DNA of 64,000 nucleotides, from the NCBI GenBank assembly GCA_029224185.1, contig CM055188.1, forward strand, positions 8,976,497 to 9,040,496, read 5' to 3'. Source of the DNA: Karalla daura. Lineage: Eukaryota; Chordata; Actinopteri; Chaetodontiformes; Leiognathidae. Both the position numbers and the translations under genes were made by a program. Below the pieces are notes generated by a model. It did not search any database, was not told where the DNA came from, and was given only the letters and a program-made list of their open reading frames with translations. Below, piece by piece: positions 26,379 to 39,981 of the stretch; the stretch's first letter is position 1, and each line of letters opens with the position of its first letter.

Positions 26379-29300
26379 TCACGAAGGCATTGCCGCTGCA
26401 GAGTGCTGGCTCGGTTTTCCTGCCGGTACTTCGTACTTAAAGACCACACTGAACAGCTTCCCTCCCAGTCGGTCGGCCAGCCACGAGTTCTTGATGACAG
26501 CCATCTTGAGGCTCTCACAGCTGAGCATAGCGTAGTAGTTGGTGTGGATGGCTCGGCCCATGCCCTCGATGATCACCAGGTCAGTTTGCCGCTCACGCGC
26601 CACCATTGCCAGCACTTTGTCCAGGCGGCTGGGGAAGTGCAGACAATCATTCTTACAGTTAATGTAATAAAGGCTTCACTGGCTGCACAGACATTCACAG
26701 AGGTCATCACATGCAACTAACCATGTGGAGCCATGTGGAGCGGCTCACAAAATCCACGGTTCAGTTTACATTGATGGTTTAAAATATAGACATCAATGAT
26801 ATCTTGTGTAGCCGTGTTAAACTGTAAGAGCAAGGCTGTCTCCCATGTATATACTGTATATTATATTTGTAAAACAGATGTAATATCCAGCACACAGAGA
26901 ACACCCCTTCGTCTCGATACTGGTTAAAAAAAATACTTGTGGATGCATATTATCCAAACAGTACACGCACACTCCAAACCGAGACAATGACTGTCAAGTG
27001 TTTTCATAAACCGCTCCACCCCTGCTGTGCATAGTATTAGATTCACTGTCATCTTGATTCACATCAGATGATGTTTCAGTCTTAAATTTTCATGCCTCAC
27101 GCAGAAGAAACAGCACATCTATATTTTTCTTCAAATGCCGATTTAAATATGTCCTTAGAAAAAAAAATCTTTCATTTATTCAGGCTTCCTGAGCTCTGAG
27201 CTTTGGCCAATATGCCCTCGATGACACCAGGCTGTGAGTTTTTCCTCTGGCTGATATCAAACAGATGTGTTCATCACTCATTGAAAGGATTTACATAAAC
27301 ATGCCCAACAGCCCACCTCAGATCCAGGCAGGGTGAACTGGAGCCGCTCTGAACCAGCGTCAGCCTGTCCTCCCTCAGACCGGCTCTGCAGAAGACACAG
27401 ACGTACTGATTATAAGGACATGCCAACCTTCACTCATCCATTACTGACAATACCCATCCACTTCCATGGTACATTCTGAAAAGAGCATTTTACTTAAATG
27501 TTATCACTAATGTAAGTGTTTGGTTGAGTATTCCACAATGAGACTGACATACAAAGAAGGAAGGTTAATTTAATGTGTGAATGGGTTACAGCAGCTGTTC
27601 ACATCATTCTCTTTAAATATTTCATTGCAAAACTTGAGGAAAAAGACCGAGATCAAACTCTGTAATCAGGTGCATCTGCCGTATCAGCAAAACACATCAG
27701 ATGTAAGAACAATTACAGCAGCAAACTTGGTTACAAGCAAAAAAGTGCCAACCTGAGGAGATACAATCTTGTCTTAATCTTATTCATTGAATTCTATCTT
27801 TTCTCCAAGGTCCAAAAAAATCCTTCAAATAAAAACGAAACAATAATTATCGAGGCTGCATCACCTGACCATGTAACATAATATAAGATGAGGCATTGCA
27901 CACTGTTGGATTCACCAGCTTTCTGTTGTACCTGGAGGTAGTCCTATATATATATATGCAGTGATGGTCCAAAACATCTCCAAAAACATTTTACAAAATA
28001 GTGACGTGAACTGCTGTGCTGCGGAGCTTCACGCAAAAGGGATGTCATGCTGAAAAGCACCTGGACTGAACTGAAACTAGGGCTTACACGTAGCAATCCT
28101 TCTGGTGAGCACGTGGTCCAACACAAGGTCCAAACTGGAATTTGGATCGGTAACAGATTGAGCCTGTTTGTTAAGAAACTCACTGAATCACTGGATCCAT
28201 GGCAGCAATTCTTTCAGTCAATATCTGCAGTTCGCCGTTTGTCACGTCATTCAAAGCCGGGCCAGAGTTGCTTGCCAGCACAACCTAAGGAAAGACAGAT
28301 AGAGGAGTAGATTGACATTTTATCTGGCAATTTTTCTGTATTATTTTACGACTCCTTACCTCTGTTCCTCGAGAGAGGAGCTCTCTGACAAAGGGAATCA
28401 CCCCTAGAATGATGTCTACTCCACTATTATCTACGAAAAACAAGGCACACTTATGAGGAGGACCCTGCAAGATAAAATGAGGAGGGATTGTATTTATCAC
28501 AGTATACAATAGAAGGACATGAAATATCAGAAATTTCAGGTTTGAGGTTGAGGTACTTTTGATAAAGCCTCTAACCATCCACAAATACCTACAAAAAACA
28601 GTAAAATAATATCTATGAAATGAAAAAGCAGAGAAAGAGTCTGACCTTTAGCCTCTCAAGCCACTGGTCGTAGGAATCAACAAGCCATGGCCGCTCTGAA
28701 AAGGAAAAGAAAACACAAAAAATGTGTTATTATGGCTGTGAACCAAGGGTCAATTTGTGTACATCTATTACCAAAAGCTGTGAGCAGATAAGGAAAATGT
28801 GTTAATGCAAGGTGTGTGAGGTGTAACGATCTTCCGATGGTTTCTTATCTTTGGCAGGCATAATAAATTACTTTCTGTATATATACAGGCGGTGAGAGGA
28901 CAGAGAAAGACTCACCAGACTCCAGCCTGCGTCTCCATTCTGTGCATTAAAGACTAGATATATAATCTATGTGAAAGTGAGGTGGACAGGTGGAAATATA
29001 TATATTTTATATATATACTTAAATAACTGTGTGACAATTAGTACTGCATCTGTGCAGCTGATCTGCTGCTAAAAAGGCAGATCGGCTGCACACTGGAAAA
29101 CCTGAACAGAATGTATCAGAGGATATAATGAGTAACAATGGAGTATGTTTATTATTATCTCAACATTTAACTGTAAAGTGGAGCGGATTAATCATCATAA
29201 GTAGATCAAGCATGAAGAAACACACCCCATGTAAATACCAAGTGTAAAAGGGGTAATTACTGCTGAGCAATGAAGACTATAAAAGATGTGAAAAAGAGTC

Positions 29301-32300
29301 AATTTAAATATATAGACGTATAAATATTGAATCATTCAAAACAACAAAATTAAAAAATGCCAAGAAGGAGAAAGAAGAGAGGAGAGAAAAGAGGAGAAGA
29401 AAAGTACTTGGATACCTTCCAGCTGCCGTTTAGCCTCCTCAAAACCAAACTCAGGATCAGATTCAAGGACGCTGCATGACATTAGGACAAAATACACTTG
29501 TGAGGCAGATATTTGGATCACTGGATTTAGAGAGGGAAAATCACAAACTCTCCAAACACAGAGAATGAAGCTAAAATTGATCTTCTCCTGCACATGTTAC
29601 TATGGATAAAGAGATTCCATCTCCTCTCATATCAATTGATTCCCGATCAATTATTCTCTAAAAGAGCAGCTCCAGCAATGTTGTCATTTTGGTTTACTGT
29701 AGTCCCTACTGCCTTGGGTAACATTTTCAAAGCTTAACACAGTAAAAATGAAAAAAAAGCATTTTAAATCTGTTGAAGAATGAAACTACCAGCACTTCTT
29801 TACATATCAAGGAAGAACAAACCAATCAAGCGGGCTGCTCGCAAGATACGAAAGCCATTAACTGCACTCACTCTGACACGGCCTTGGCTCCCCAGTCAAA
29901 GACATTACCGGCCAGGACACCTCTGACCAGGGCGAACTGCCTCTCCTCCCAGCTCAGCTCCTCCAGAGACTTCACTGCTTTCTGGTAGTACTTTAGAGCC
30001 ATGTCGTTCTCCCTCTGCTTAATCTACAAGAATCCAGAGACACATTGCAGCTACTTTCAGCTGTCAGAAACAAATTAAATTTGCACAAAAAAATCTGAAG
30101 CTGAATTCATGAGCTGTCTGTGCTACACCACGACTCAGTAAAACAGTAAGAAGTTGACAACTGAGATCAGTGAGTCCAGAACAAGCTGAGCAGCACATGA
30201 AAAGAAGACAAAAAAAGAAAGAGTACATTGATAGAGTTCACTCAGACCTTAGAGTAGGGATCAGGAAAGTTGAACTCGTTTAAACAGTGTTCCCTCGTGT
30301 CTAACAGACTTCTGACAGTGAGGGATCCGTAAGCACTAGGTGAGAAGAGAAGCACTCTACGTTAGCCAGAGAGAAAAACATACAAACAACGGGGCTGAGT
30401 TGGCTGATGCACGAAAAAGTTTCACTGGAAATAATGTGTGTAATGCTTGTGTTGTGGCTTCACACACTGGTCATATATTCATATAATATATATTTACATT
30501 TATTCTCGCATAAGGAAAAAACTTTGCAAATGGTTTCTTTACATCAGAGAGCTCTTTTATAGATTTTTTTATCCTTGTCTATATTTTAATAAATTCCTGA
30601 TATGAATAAATTATTCACATAAAAACTGAAACAGATTCAACATCAAACACTCTTTTAGCCAAAGCCCATGGGCCATTACAGCAGGTACAAAGACGTGAAA
30701 CTACTGCAGATTTTGAAGAAGATGCCAGACGTCTAGTCTGCTAGCTCAGACAGAAGGCAGATTAACTATAAATACAGTAAAACAGTCCTTACAAAGGCTG
30801 GTGGCGCAGGGTCTGGAGCTTGTGTCTATATTTCTGTCGAAACTTCTCAGCTCGCTCAGCTGCCTCCGGCATGTCAGGCTGGCTGGCCACTGCTCTTTTC
30901 ACCACCTGGTGCAAGGAGACAAAAAGTAAACAAAACCTGAGTAGCTGGCTTGTGAATACCTGGCTAAATATTGATGACTGGGTATGGCAGCAAAGCAGTT
31001 ATACATTCAGTGGTGGTTATGGAAAGAATATTTTATTCTGTTTCTTATAATGTAAGTTCAAAGATCAGGTATGCCAACAGTGACACACTCTGACAGTGTT
31101 TCTTATGAGTCATCTCACTTTGCTGCAGAGGTGAACTGTTTCTATGACAGACATGGCATCATACGATCTTTTTGTTGCCTCTGTTATCAGGATTTTTTAC
31201 CATAACTTATATCTGTCTATGTTTCTGCACTGTGCAATAATGGACACTGGGCTGTAGAATAATACTCATCACCAAATCACTTTACAGTGTCTTGGTGTGA
31301 TCATAAGATTTTATGCCTCAGTTCCATTTCCTATGGGACGCTTGAATTTCCCAGAGGGGTTATATAAAGCATATATCCAGTCTGCCCTCCTACCCCATCT
31401 AGGGCCTCCTCAAAGCAGTACAGCCAGTATTCACGAGCCAGAGCATCCTCTGTGAGGTCCACGGTGTCAGGGATGTAGGATGAAGGATCCTGTAGTAGAG
31501 GGAGATTCACCAGCTGCCTCTCCAAACGGTCCATTTCCAGCATGTCAAACTAGACACAACAAAGACACAGGGGAGATACACACTGTCTGTCCTGTCCAAG
31601 AACTTACATCATACTCAATGCCTCTTCCAGTTCCTCAAATATAAAGGCCCATTCCAGCCAGAAAAACTCCTAGGATGTTTCCCTATTTTTGGCAAACTGT
31701 GTTAGAAACTGTGCTGTGTTAACACAACAACAAAGCAGAGCAGAAGTATCAGAAGCCAGAAAAAATGCACAAGATCAATTAATTGTGGAAAACAAATATT
31801 TTCCATTGAAAGCCACAGATTGTTTTTTTTGTAGAACAGACATCAGGGGGAGGGTTCCTGAATGGTACTCACCTAACAATAAATATTATTTAATTTGCAA
31901 TTTCTATACATTTCTATACAATTTCCATATGATGATAGTAATGCTGACAGTAATGGTAGTTAATGAAAGCTGGACAAAAAGCAGGACCTTCCATGGTCAG
32001 AGTGGTTTCCAGAGCAGTAAATACTGACAGAGGTGAACCGCCAGATGTCCCACAGAGGTCTGCTACCTCAAAGTGACAGCATCAAAAAGCAAAGCTGCTG
32101 TTGAAAGCAATAACTGTGGTTTTTAACTTCAAAGCTCACTGTTTGACCACAACATTTTTGTGAGAAATAATACAGAAGATTATTATCAAAATCAAAGCTA
32201 ACCCACAAAAAAAAAACAGCTCTTGCCTTCACACACATAAGAACAAAGTCCTGTGATGACTGAACTAGTGTCTACAGCTACAGAAAAAGACTTAGTGGCC

Positions 32301-35300
32301 TTCATTTATCTCGTGTGCATATGCCAGATTTTTGGGTCTATGCATTTTCTTGCAAACGTCAACATTTATCAGTTTGAGGGTGAGGGTATACTATGGTATG
32401 CAAGGTCACATCAAGCCAGTGAAGTGTTCACTAAGTAGTTATAGTTTAACTAGATTAGATTGGGCTGCGTCAGATGGTTGTGTCTGGAAGCAGCGGGGGA
32501 AACTTTGTCTCTGAATATTAACCATTGTCTGGCTCAGAAACAGACAGTGTGTCCTCTGGGCTGCAGTTGCAGCCACAGCTCCTCAGTGCGGGCTGAGCTC
32601 TGCTGCCTCGTCCACTCTGCACTGCCATGAACAAGAGCAGCACTGCAGTTTGCTATATACCAGTCTGACTCTCTATGTATTCACCTAAATGACCGAATAA
32701 AATGGTTTTGTGCAGTTATGACACAGTGATCTCCTGCATTTCCATGTCAAAAAATCAGCCAAAAATGTAGTGGCCCAACTATTCTGATTGTTTTCAGCTG
32801 CCACACGTATCAGTCGCTGCTCGTATTTAGGTTGTGATTTGCACCTATTTTTACACCTGTTGCGAATCGATTTTTGCCCCTGGATTTTTACCCATTCATA
32901 TGCTAGCTTGAGAAATGAAGGCCAGTAAGAGCAGGAGCCAAATTTCATCATACTGTCGCACACGTGAAGCAGACAGAGGTACTTACGGGAAACTGAAGGA
33001 AAGAGTTAGACGAACAGAAGGATGTATGGAGGGAAAATGAAAAGACACATTAATGAATATTTTTGCATGATATTCTGGGATTTACAAAGGACACTTGTGA
33101 TGGTATTTCATGAGGCGATCACAAATCCATTGCAAATGATAAATCAGATAGGGAGAAGTGGCAGAAATGAAGAAAACAAAGAAAAGCCGCAAGGGGAAGC
33201 GGGTCATGAATTTAGGTGACCCTCTGTGGGGGATAACATCCACTCTCTCAACTTTCAGCTTCTTCAATTCTGACTGACCAGTGGGGAAGACCAAAATTTC
33301 ACCTCTGTGAAATATCTTCAAAAATCATCACAAGTCCATCTGCCATGGCTAACAGCTCCTTGGAGAGGATGAACCAGCTTCAGAACTGATCCTTTTTGTC
33401 CCTGTAGACTTACCGTTCCACTGCGGGCACGCTGCATGGGGTTCAAATCTGGAGAAACACTCATCAGACCCGAGCTTCCTGCATAATTCTCTCCCCAGCT
33501 GTACTGGTTTGGATCTGAAGGAGCAAATGATGTATTTGTATTTGTGTGAGAGGCAAACAGGCAGAGAAACATTTCATTCAGTGAATGCACAACGGACACC
33601 TGACATCAGTGAGGACTTGCCATAGCTTTCAGAAACCTTTTTTCATGTTTAAAAACTTATTGGCAACTATGCAGAATCCCAAAACTGTATTGTCCCCTTA
33701 CCATCAACTTGGCCATTTTTTAAAATTATCCACTGTAGGTACAATTTTTTGAAGGTTTTGCACGGTTTTTCAGGACAATAAACTAGTGACTACTACACTG
33801 TAAATAAACAACTTGCACTACAGAGTAAACAGAAATCCCCCCTTTTCTTTCCCTTCTGTATTTTGGGGCAACCTGAAGCTGGCTGAGTAGCTAAGTGAAT
33901 TAATAAATTTGTCTTTTTTGGCCTTTTCCTCACATATGAACCTTCATCCCTGCCATTTGAAGATGCACCCTATCAATAAGTTGAGCTAAAGCTCTTAATT
34001 TCTCATTGTCATTCTCTAATCATTGTTCCCTGGTGTTGGGTGAAGTGGCTCTGGTTGACTTTAGAAAGACTACTTTCACAATTCTGGGCTGGATTTGATT
34101 TGGGTAAATGACCCAATTAAACCTTATATGTGGAAATTTCAGAAGTCAGACAAGCAACCACGAAATTTGGAGTGCAGAGACTGTTTTGGAGAGCTTATTA
34201 GTAGCCTCAAAAATATATGGAGAAGGGTGAGATAGATGGTCTTATTTATCTAATCTAATCTGCACCAACATGAAAAAATCCCAAAGTCCAGTTTAACACT
34301 ATTAACAGCATCTCCCCCTGCTTGACTAGCTCACTAATCTACTCTAATAAAAATTCCCTAAACGATTATACAAAAAAGGTTGTAAATATTTAATCTGAGC
34401 CTAGTTCCCTGACTAATGAATGCAATCCATTGACCTTACACTGACTGACTGACCCACCCTACCTCCCGTCTCTCTAGTGTCTGAAGAGGATATGCAGATG
34501 TGCTTTTAAAAGTAAAAAATAAATCACTATTAACAGTTACCCACTTTGCACAATTCATCTTTGGGCCCAGTTTAGAAAATATTTACCACTCTTATCAGGA
34601 TATGCAGGAAGATTGACAACCACATACAACCTCCTTTTTATCAGAGTGCAGGGTGAACCCCATGATTCTGAAGGAAAACACAGTTGTTAATTTGTCTCAT
34701 TCCTTACTGTCCTCTTCTGCTCCTTTAAGAAATGCTCCAATGGCCCCAAGATAACCTTCATGTCTTAGGAACAAGGCTTGAACTTCACCCTACAACAACA
34801 AAACAAATCTGGGTTGAAGGTAAATCACAGCCACGGGCTGCTGACTTCAGGACTGAGTTCAGGACTCAACTGAAGGTTTAGACAATAAGAAGCACAGGCA
34901 GGGGAGAGACATTTTGCTCATATCACAGCACAGGAATTGGCCATACCTTGGTGAAGAAGTTGATACTGTAGGTGATTGTGTGCATTGTGACAGGATGTCC
35001 TCTGATGAAGAAACCGCCAAAGTAAACTCGGGACAGGTTGTGAAGCTTCGCATACAGACAGGCCAGCTGTCCAATGTCGTTGCTGATCATATGGAGCAAA
35101 CTCTTGGCCATGTCTTCTTTCGAGAACTCTTCAGTTCAGAGCAGAGTTGCATTAACAGAATGGATCACAAAACTGAAAACTGCTGAGTGGCAGTGAAAAG
35201 AGAGTTCCTGGTATCCTTCCATGTAAAAATATTAATAAAATACGAGAAGGATCTTTTACTGAACTCTTGGGAAGGTTCCCATTGAGACATTTCTGAAACC

Positions 35301-38300
35301 TTCAGCTACAGGTTGAGATCTGTAACCATGGCTGTCCACTGTAGCTGGAATCACAGCAACCTCCATATATAGTTTCAGTCTAAGCATTTGGAAGCTTCTA
35401 TACACACATACACATACATAGGAGTCTTGGGGGTTAACAATACAGCACAATATCAGTGTCACAATCATAGACTTAAACAAGCAACAGCACAGTGACAGGG
35501 ATGGTAAAGCTGTACTTTTCTCTTCAATACTGTCCTCAAGCATTTCACATGAACCCTGAACATGAAGCATTGCTCAGTATAAGAAGTGGGTGAGAGGTCC
35601 ATGCTTCATTTCAACACAGATTTTGTTAAAACCATGAAGGTATTAAGTTGTGTCTTACTCAGAAGACTAGGACTGTACTGTGTCTTCAGCCTAATGACAT
35701 CCTCCAAAACGTATTTATACTTAAACTCATTTGATTGTTATATTTGTACTGGCTGCATCAATAGAGGCAAAGACAGTTGAGCATTGAGATGGAAGTTGTG
35801 TGTTGAAGAGCAGAGATATTCCCTGAAGCAGTTCACTGAGTTTCAATAGAAATGGTAGTGCATTATTCACACTGAAAATGGGTCACCACTAGGAAATATG
35901 TTTTGCAAATCATGAACCCAGGCTGACTACATCTGGCTTTCCAGAGAAGTTAGTTTTTAGAGCCACCTCTCAAGTCCAAGAGCTGGTCAAATTAATCTTT
36001 AACTACAACAAAATTAATACATACAGATATAAAGCTGGAAGAGAAAAAATAACTGTGGTTACGTATTACCTTTGTCAGCAGTTGCAGACTTTCCAAAACT
36101 GCTCGCAATAAGATCTCCAGTCAAGCCCAAGGAGCCGTAAGATCCTCCATAGATGTCTTTGACAAGCATATCAACACTTGTATGCTGCCCTTTGGAGGCC
36201 AGCTGTAGCAACTCATCAAATCTCTGCAAGAGAGAGCAACATTCACAAGGTTTCAGGGAACAAACTATAACACTGAAAAACAATTTATGGTGAACTTTGA
36301 CATCTGGTAGAGTCTGATGATAGTAGTGATTTGCGATACCTTTGTTTTGGTCAGTAAAGCTCCAAGGCCCCAGAACGTCCCTCCACCTATTGAGCTTCCT
36401 CCTATTCTCTCAAATTTGTCCTCCGATTCAACCTGTTTGAGATGGAGAGGTTATCACTGGTTAATTAGGTTAAGACTGTCAGCAAGTCAAATGGTCCAAT
36501 CTAAAAACATTAAGATAAAATATTCATGAGATCTATGTACTTACTACCTTAACAGAGAGTGAAAGTTGATTTTTATTCAAGAATGACAAACTATAAATGC
36601 ATAATCAAATACTTCCTGGCATCTAACTAATAATAATTACTCTGCTGAACAATAGAGATACTTTTACTGAATCATTTCCAATACTCTGCATCGTCAGTTT
36701 TTACCTTGACTATGGACACACCAGAGCCAATGTTTACGAGCAGGTAAGGGAAGATGTCTGGTTGGGTCGTCTGAAAGCGGAACTCTGAGTCAGCGTGCTT
36801 GGCATACACAAAAGCCTCATGGGGTATGTTCTTCAGCACAAAGTTACAACCCTTGATGAGGCAGGTCATCTCGTCCTCTTTGTCAACTCTGCAAAAATGT
36901 ACAGAGCCAGTTAGTTTAATATCATTTGTTGTCCGAGCATAAGATTTACCATCTATCCTTCCTCTGGTAGGTTATTTTCTACGATAGGCAATGTAATTTA
37001 TATATGACATTCAAAAAGTTGGCTGCACACAAAATCTGTGTACCAGAAATGTATTTATAGAGTTCAAATCAAAAACCACCCCTTAAATGAACATTCAATA
37101 TCATTTACAGGAACAGGGCAGGATGTCACCGTAAATACAGAGGACTAGCATCTGTTCAAATTGAGTCATTGAGAATATGCCAAAAATGTTCCTCCGATTC
37201 AAGTTTCACTTTGTATAAATGGATGGATGAAGAGTCTGATTTGCGTGGCATTTAACACAAAATAAATACTCACTTGAGTCCAAGTTTCCTCTCGATTAGT
37301 TCTTTGAACTTGTGCGCCCCTCCACCTGTGGCTTTGATAACTTTGGTTTCTGTATTGACCAGATGGTCTTTGATGAAATCCAGGCATGTCTCAATGTAGG
37401 CATTTTCAAACTTAATGAAGTGCAGGCGTGCAGTGACCTCTTCCTGCACAGATATCTCATACAGCTTGTCACAAGTGGCATCCTAAGACATGGAAGAGAG
37501 GGCAAGATAAACGTTAGGGTTCTTTATGAGGATGGATGTAAGCCTGCATAGAGTACAGTGGTTGCTGCTGGTGGTAGAATGATAATGGTAAATAGAAAAG
37601 ACTATTTTTATAGAAAAGGACACATGATCTGTAACTATCACTATGAGCAGGGGTGAATAAGCAAAATGCCTATATGTAAGTATGCAAAAATATTGTAGAC
37701 TGTGTGAAAGGTAACGAGTTGTGACAGGAGCTTTCAAGAAAATATGCTTAAGTCCTTCGGTGAGTTATGTAATATCAATTCTTGCCCCCCCCCCCCCCTT
37801 TTATGCAGTTAGAGCTTTCAATGATTAAGGAAAAATTAAATGTACCTTTGTAGCATGGTCAAAAGATCGTACTTTAGCCACTTTGTGTTGCACAGTGGAA
37901 TAATATGCAAGCTTTGTCAGGGAGCCACCTGTTAGGACAAGACAATCATGGTTAAACGTCGGAATAAAGAATCTGAAAATTGGATTAAGATCCCAGACTT
38001 AAACCTAACACTTATTAAAACGTCAAAATGTATAAGTGGCGTGGATATACGGTAAAAACCAAAACAACAACAACATAACAATAGCTAGCTAGCACTCAAC
38101 GTCAATGCTGCTGTGATTGTGAAAGTTGGCCTGGCTGTTTGGCACAGCTTCACATTATCAGATAAGGATCACTTCTGAAACCTCATCAGACCTCTTCATC
38201 TACACGGAGAACAGGCTTACCGTCTCAGTAAAATTAGACACAAAGTTAAGCTGCTAAGGTTAGCTTCGTCTTGTTTACTTCACTTAAAGTCATGTGTTGT

Positions 38301-38521
38301 CACAGTGTCAGGCTGCGGCGGTGCTGCCCTACAAGATTAGCTCCCGTCGAGCAAAAGCGGCTCAAAAAATGAAAACAACTTTCACATTTCCGGGTACCTA
38401 TATCTATCGCGAAGCGCTTTGCGTTTTCCAAATTGCGGAATATTTCGTCGGGCGGAAGAGTGATGCTTTTATCCATGGTGTGGCCACTTGTCTTGCTATC
38501 AAGTCGAACACATTCCGCCAT
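26379..38521 (-). CDS. pank4: pank4, pantothenate kinase 4 / 4'-phosphopantetheine phosphatase
   Basis: PANK4 joins a pantothenate kinase-like domain to a C-terminal DUF89 phosphatase that dephosphorylates 4'-phosphopantetheine and related CoA metabolites. Nineteen exons on the minus strand: 38398-38521, 37846-37928, 37274-37482, 36705-36888, 36340-36432, 36070-36223, 34947-35128, 34708-34789, 33414-33514, 31394-31549, 30793-30905, 30248-30335, 29872-30023, 29416-29471, 28646-28695, 28360-28464, 28184-28284, 27317-27385 and 26379-26628. Total 2352 nt, 783 aa (human 773), with every phase consistent. Landmarks: DKSITLPPDEIFRNLENAKR near the start, GGSLTKLAYY, ATGGGAHKFKE, NIGSGVSIVK, GGSSIGGGTFWGLG, NPNQYSWGENYAGSSGL, then the phosphatase residues D621-N622 (FVDNSGVD) and D657 (SGPALNDVT). 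Kinase-domain E145 and R209 are present where human has substitutions. The C-terminus is extended after KYEVPA by about 13 residues. Confidence 0.97.
32297..32923. mobile_element. 627-bp MITE-like element in a pank4 intron
   Basis: The left end begins GGCCTTCATTTATCTC and the right end read in reverse begins GGCCTTCATTTCTCAA, with CATATG about 22 bases in on both sides: terminal inverted repeats. The flanks show AGT on each side (ttAGT|GGCC and GGCC|AGTaa), a possible 3-bp target duplication as made by PIF/Harbinger-type transposons. It lies in the intron between the pank4 exons at 33414-33514 and 31394-31549. No transposase is encoded. Confidence 0.6.
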
Positions 38522-38650
38522 GGTCGACGACGATTTGACGCTGTATGCGTGGCGTGCGTGCTCCTATTCATCCAATCAGCAGACGAATACGTTGGAGGGG
38601 GCGGGGCTTAGTCTGTAAACCAGTTCAGCGCAAACAGTTGACTGCAATTA
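38522..38650 (-). promoter_or_regulatory. pank4: pank4 promoter region
   Basis: Just upstream of the pank4 ATG lie an ATTGG (CCAAT box, plus-strand CCAAT at about 38572) and a GC box GGGGGCGGGGC at about 38597-38607, in a CpG-containing block without a TATA box. This is the architecture of a housekeeping promoter. The 3' flank of the her cluster starts about 0.75 kb further on. Confidence 0.55.
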
Positions 38651-38816
38651 ATCATATGATTTATAGGAGGCGAAGGGCCTGATGTTGGCCTGACATTTTA
38701 AAGTATTACACATCCATATGTATATTTGCAACATGTCTTTTTGATTTTTGACATAGTTGCTCTTACTAATGCACTGCATTAGTAAACTGCTGTCCTCATC
38801 CTAACGGCCCGTAGAA

Positions 38817-38819
<3 letters not shown>

Positions 38820-38898
<79 letters not shown>
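38820..38898 (+). repeat. (TG)n microsatellite, about 78 bases
   Basis: Uninterrupted TG repeat between the pank4 promoter and the 3' end of her copy A. The short gap around it (38650-39380) holds nothing else except the palindromic block at 39144-39216. Confidence 0.98.
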
Positions 38899-38901
<3 letters not shown>

Positions 38902-39143
38902 TGGGTGTGTGATGGACTTCATAATTTGTTACATATTAGCACATATGGGTGATTTGTTGTGAGTTTTTAAAATGTTGGACTCTAACAGTAAGAAAGAAAG
39001 AAAACAACAGGGCCCTGGCAGTTCAGGCTGCGCGGCCCTTACATATAATTACATATCATGTGCATCCAGTAATGCAGCAATTCATTCGTTGTATCGAATA
39101 ACAGGTGCATTGCTTAACCTCTAGGTGGCAGCATTTACTTTGA

Positions 39144-39216
39144 ACACGTCGATCAAAGTGAGGTACACGTCGATCAAAGTGAGACCTCAAAGTGAGGTCT
39201 TGTGGTCGACCACAAG
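39144..39216. repeat. nested direct and palindromic repeat block
   Basis: ACACGTCGATCAAAGTGAG occurs at 39144-39162 and again exactly 21 bases later at 39165-39183, followed by a third partial CAAAGTGAGGTC and a perfect 18-base palindrome CTTGTGGTCGACCACAAG at 39199-39216. No known element is recognised. Confidence 0.85.
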
Positions 39217-39391
39217 ACTGAAAGATGGACTGAGACAACAGGCCTAAAACTTAGGGCAATCAAATGATCCCATACAAATGATCATATCCATCCTATACTT
39301 TAGTGACGTATAGATATGATTATTTGATTATTATACAATTATATAGCTGAAAGAATGAAAGGACACAGGTCAAGACTCAGTTGATGTATTT

Positions 39392-39397
39392 TTTATT
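39392..39397 (-). terminator. poly(A) signal of her copy A
   Basis: AATAAA on the minus strand (TTTATT on plus), about 585 bases after the stop codon of copy A, giving a 3'UTR of usual size for the family (39398-39981). Confidence 0.5.
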
Positions 39398-39981
39398 CAA
39401 AAAGAATAAAAGGGTACATTATAGAAGTACTACTGATGATGATACATCACAGTAAAATACTTAATTGTTAAGACTATTAGAGTTCATCTCATGTAGTTCA
39501 TACAATCATTTAGTAAAACCTAAACAATGCCAACCAGCTTATTTACAATGAGAAAAGCTAACTCATGTTTACTCTTGGACTACTGACACAAATCAAACAA
39601 GGTGATCAAACATTGATGATCAAGACACAACATGAGTCAATAATCATTTACATAGTAAATCAATTATGTCAGTAAAAAAGTGCTACCACACAGTATATGA
39701 ATTCCTGTCACTGTTTCAATGTGAATACAAGGGTAATACAGGAAGAAATGGCATCATGAAAGGACTGGACAGTTCTGTCCCAATTCAGATAACAATGACA
39801 AATCATTATACGCAAATATGACATTCATAGAATGTATTTTTGTGCTCCTCAATGCTAAGAGAAGAAATTATTTCTTTTCAGAGGAATCAAACTTCAAGTC
39901 CAATGTGAAAAAAAAATGAGCTAAGACATATCTAACAAGGACATCAGACTAGTCTGCATGTCATCTCCAGTGTGTGGGTTT

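Noticed and set aside
38294..38618. Plus-strand frames over the pank4 first exon
   Set aside because: Antisense to the coding exon and CpG promoter; pank4 conservation is decisive.
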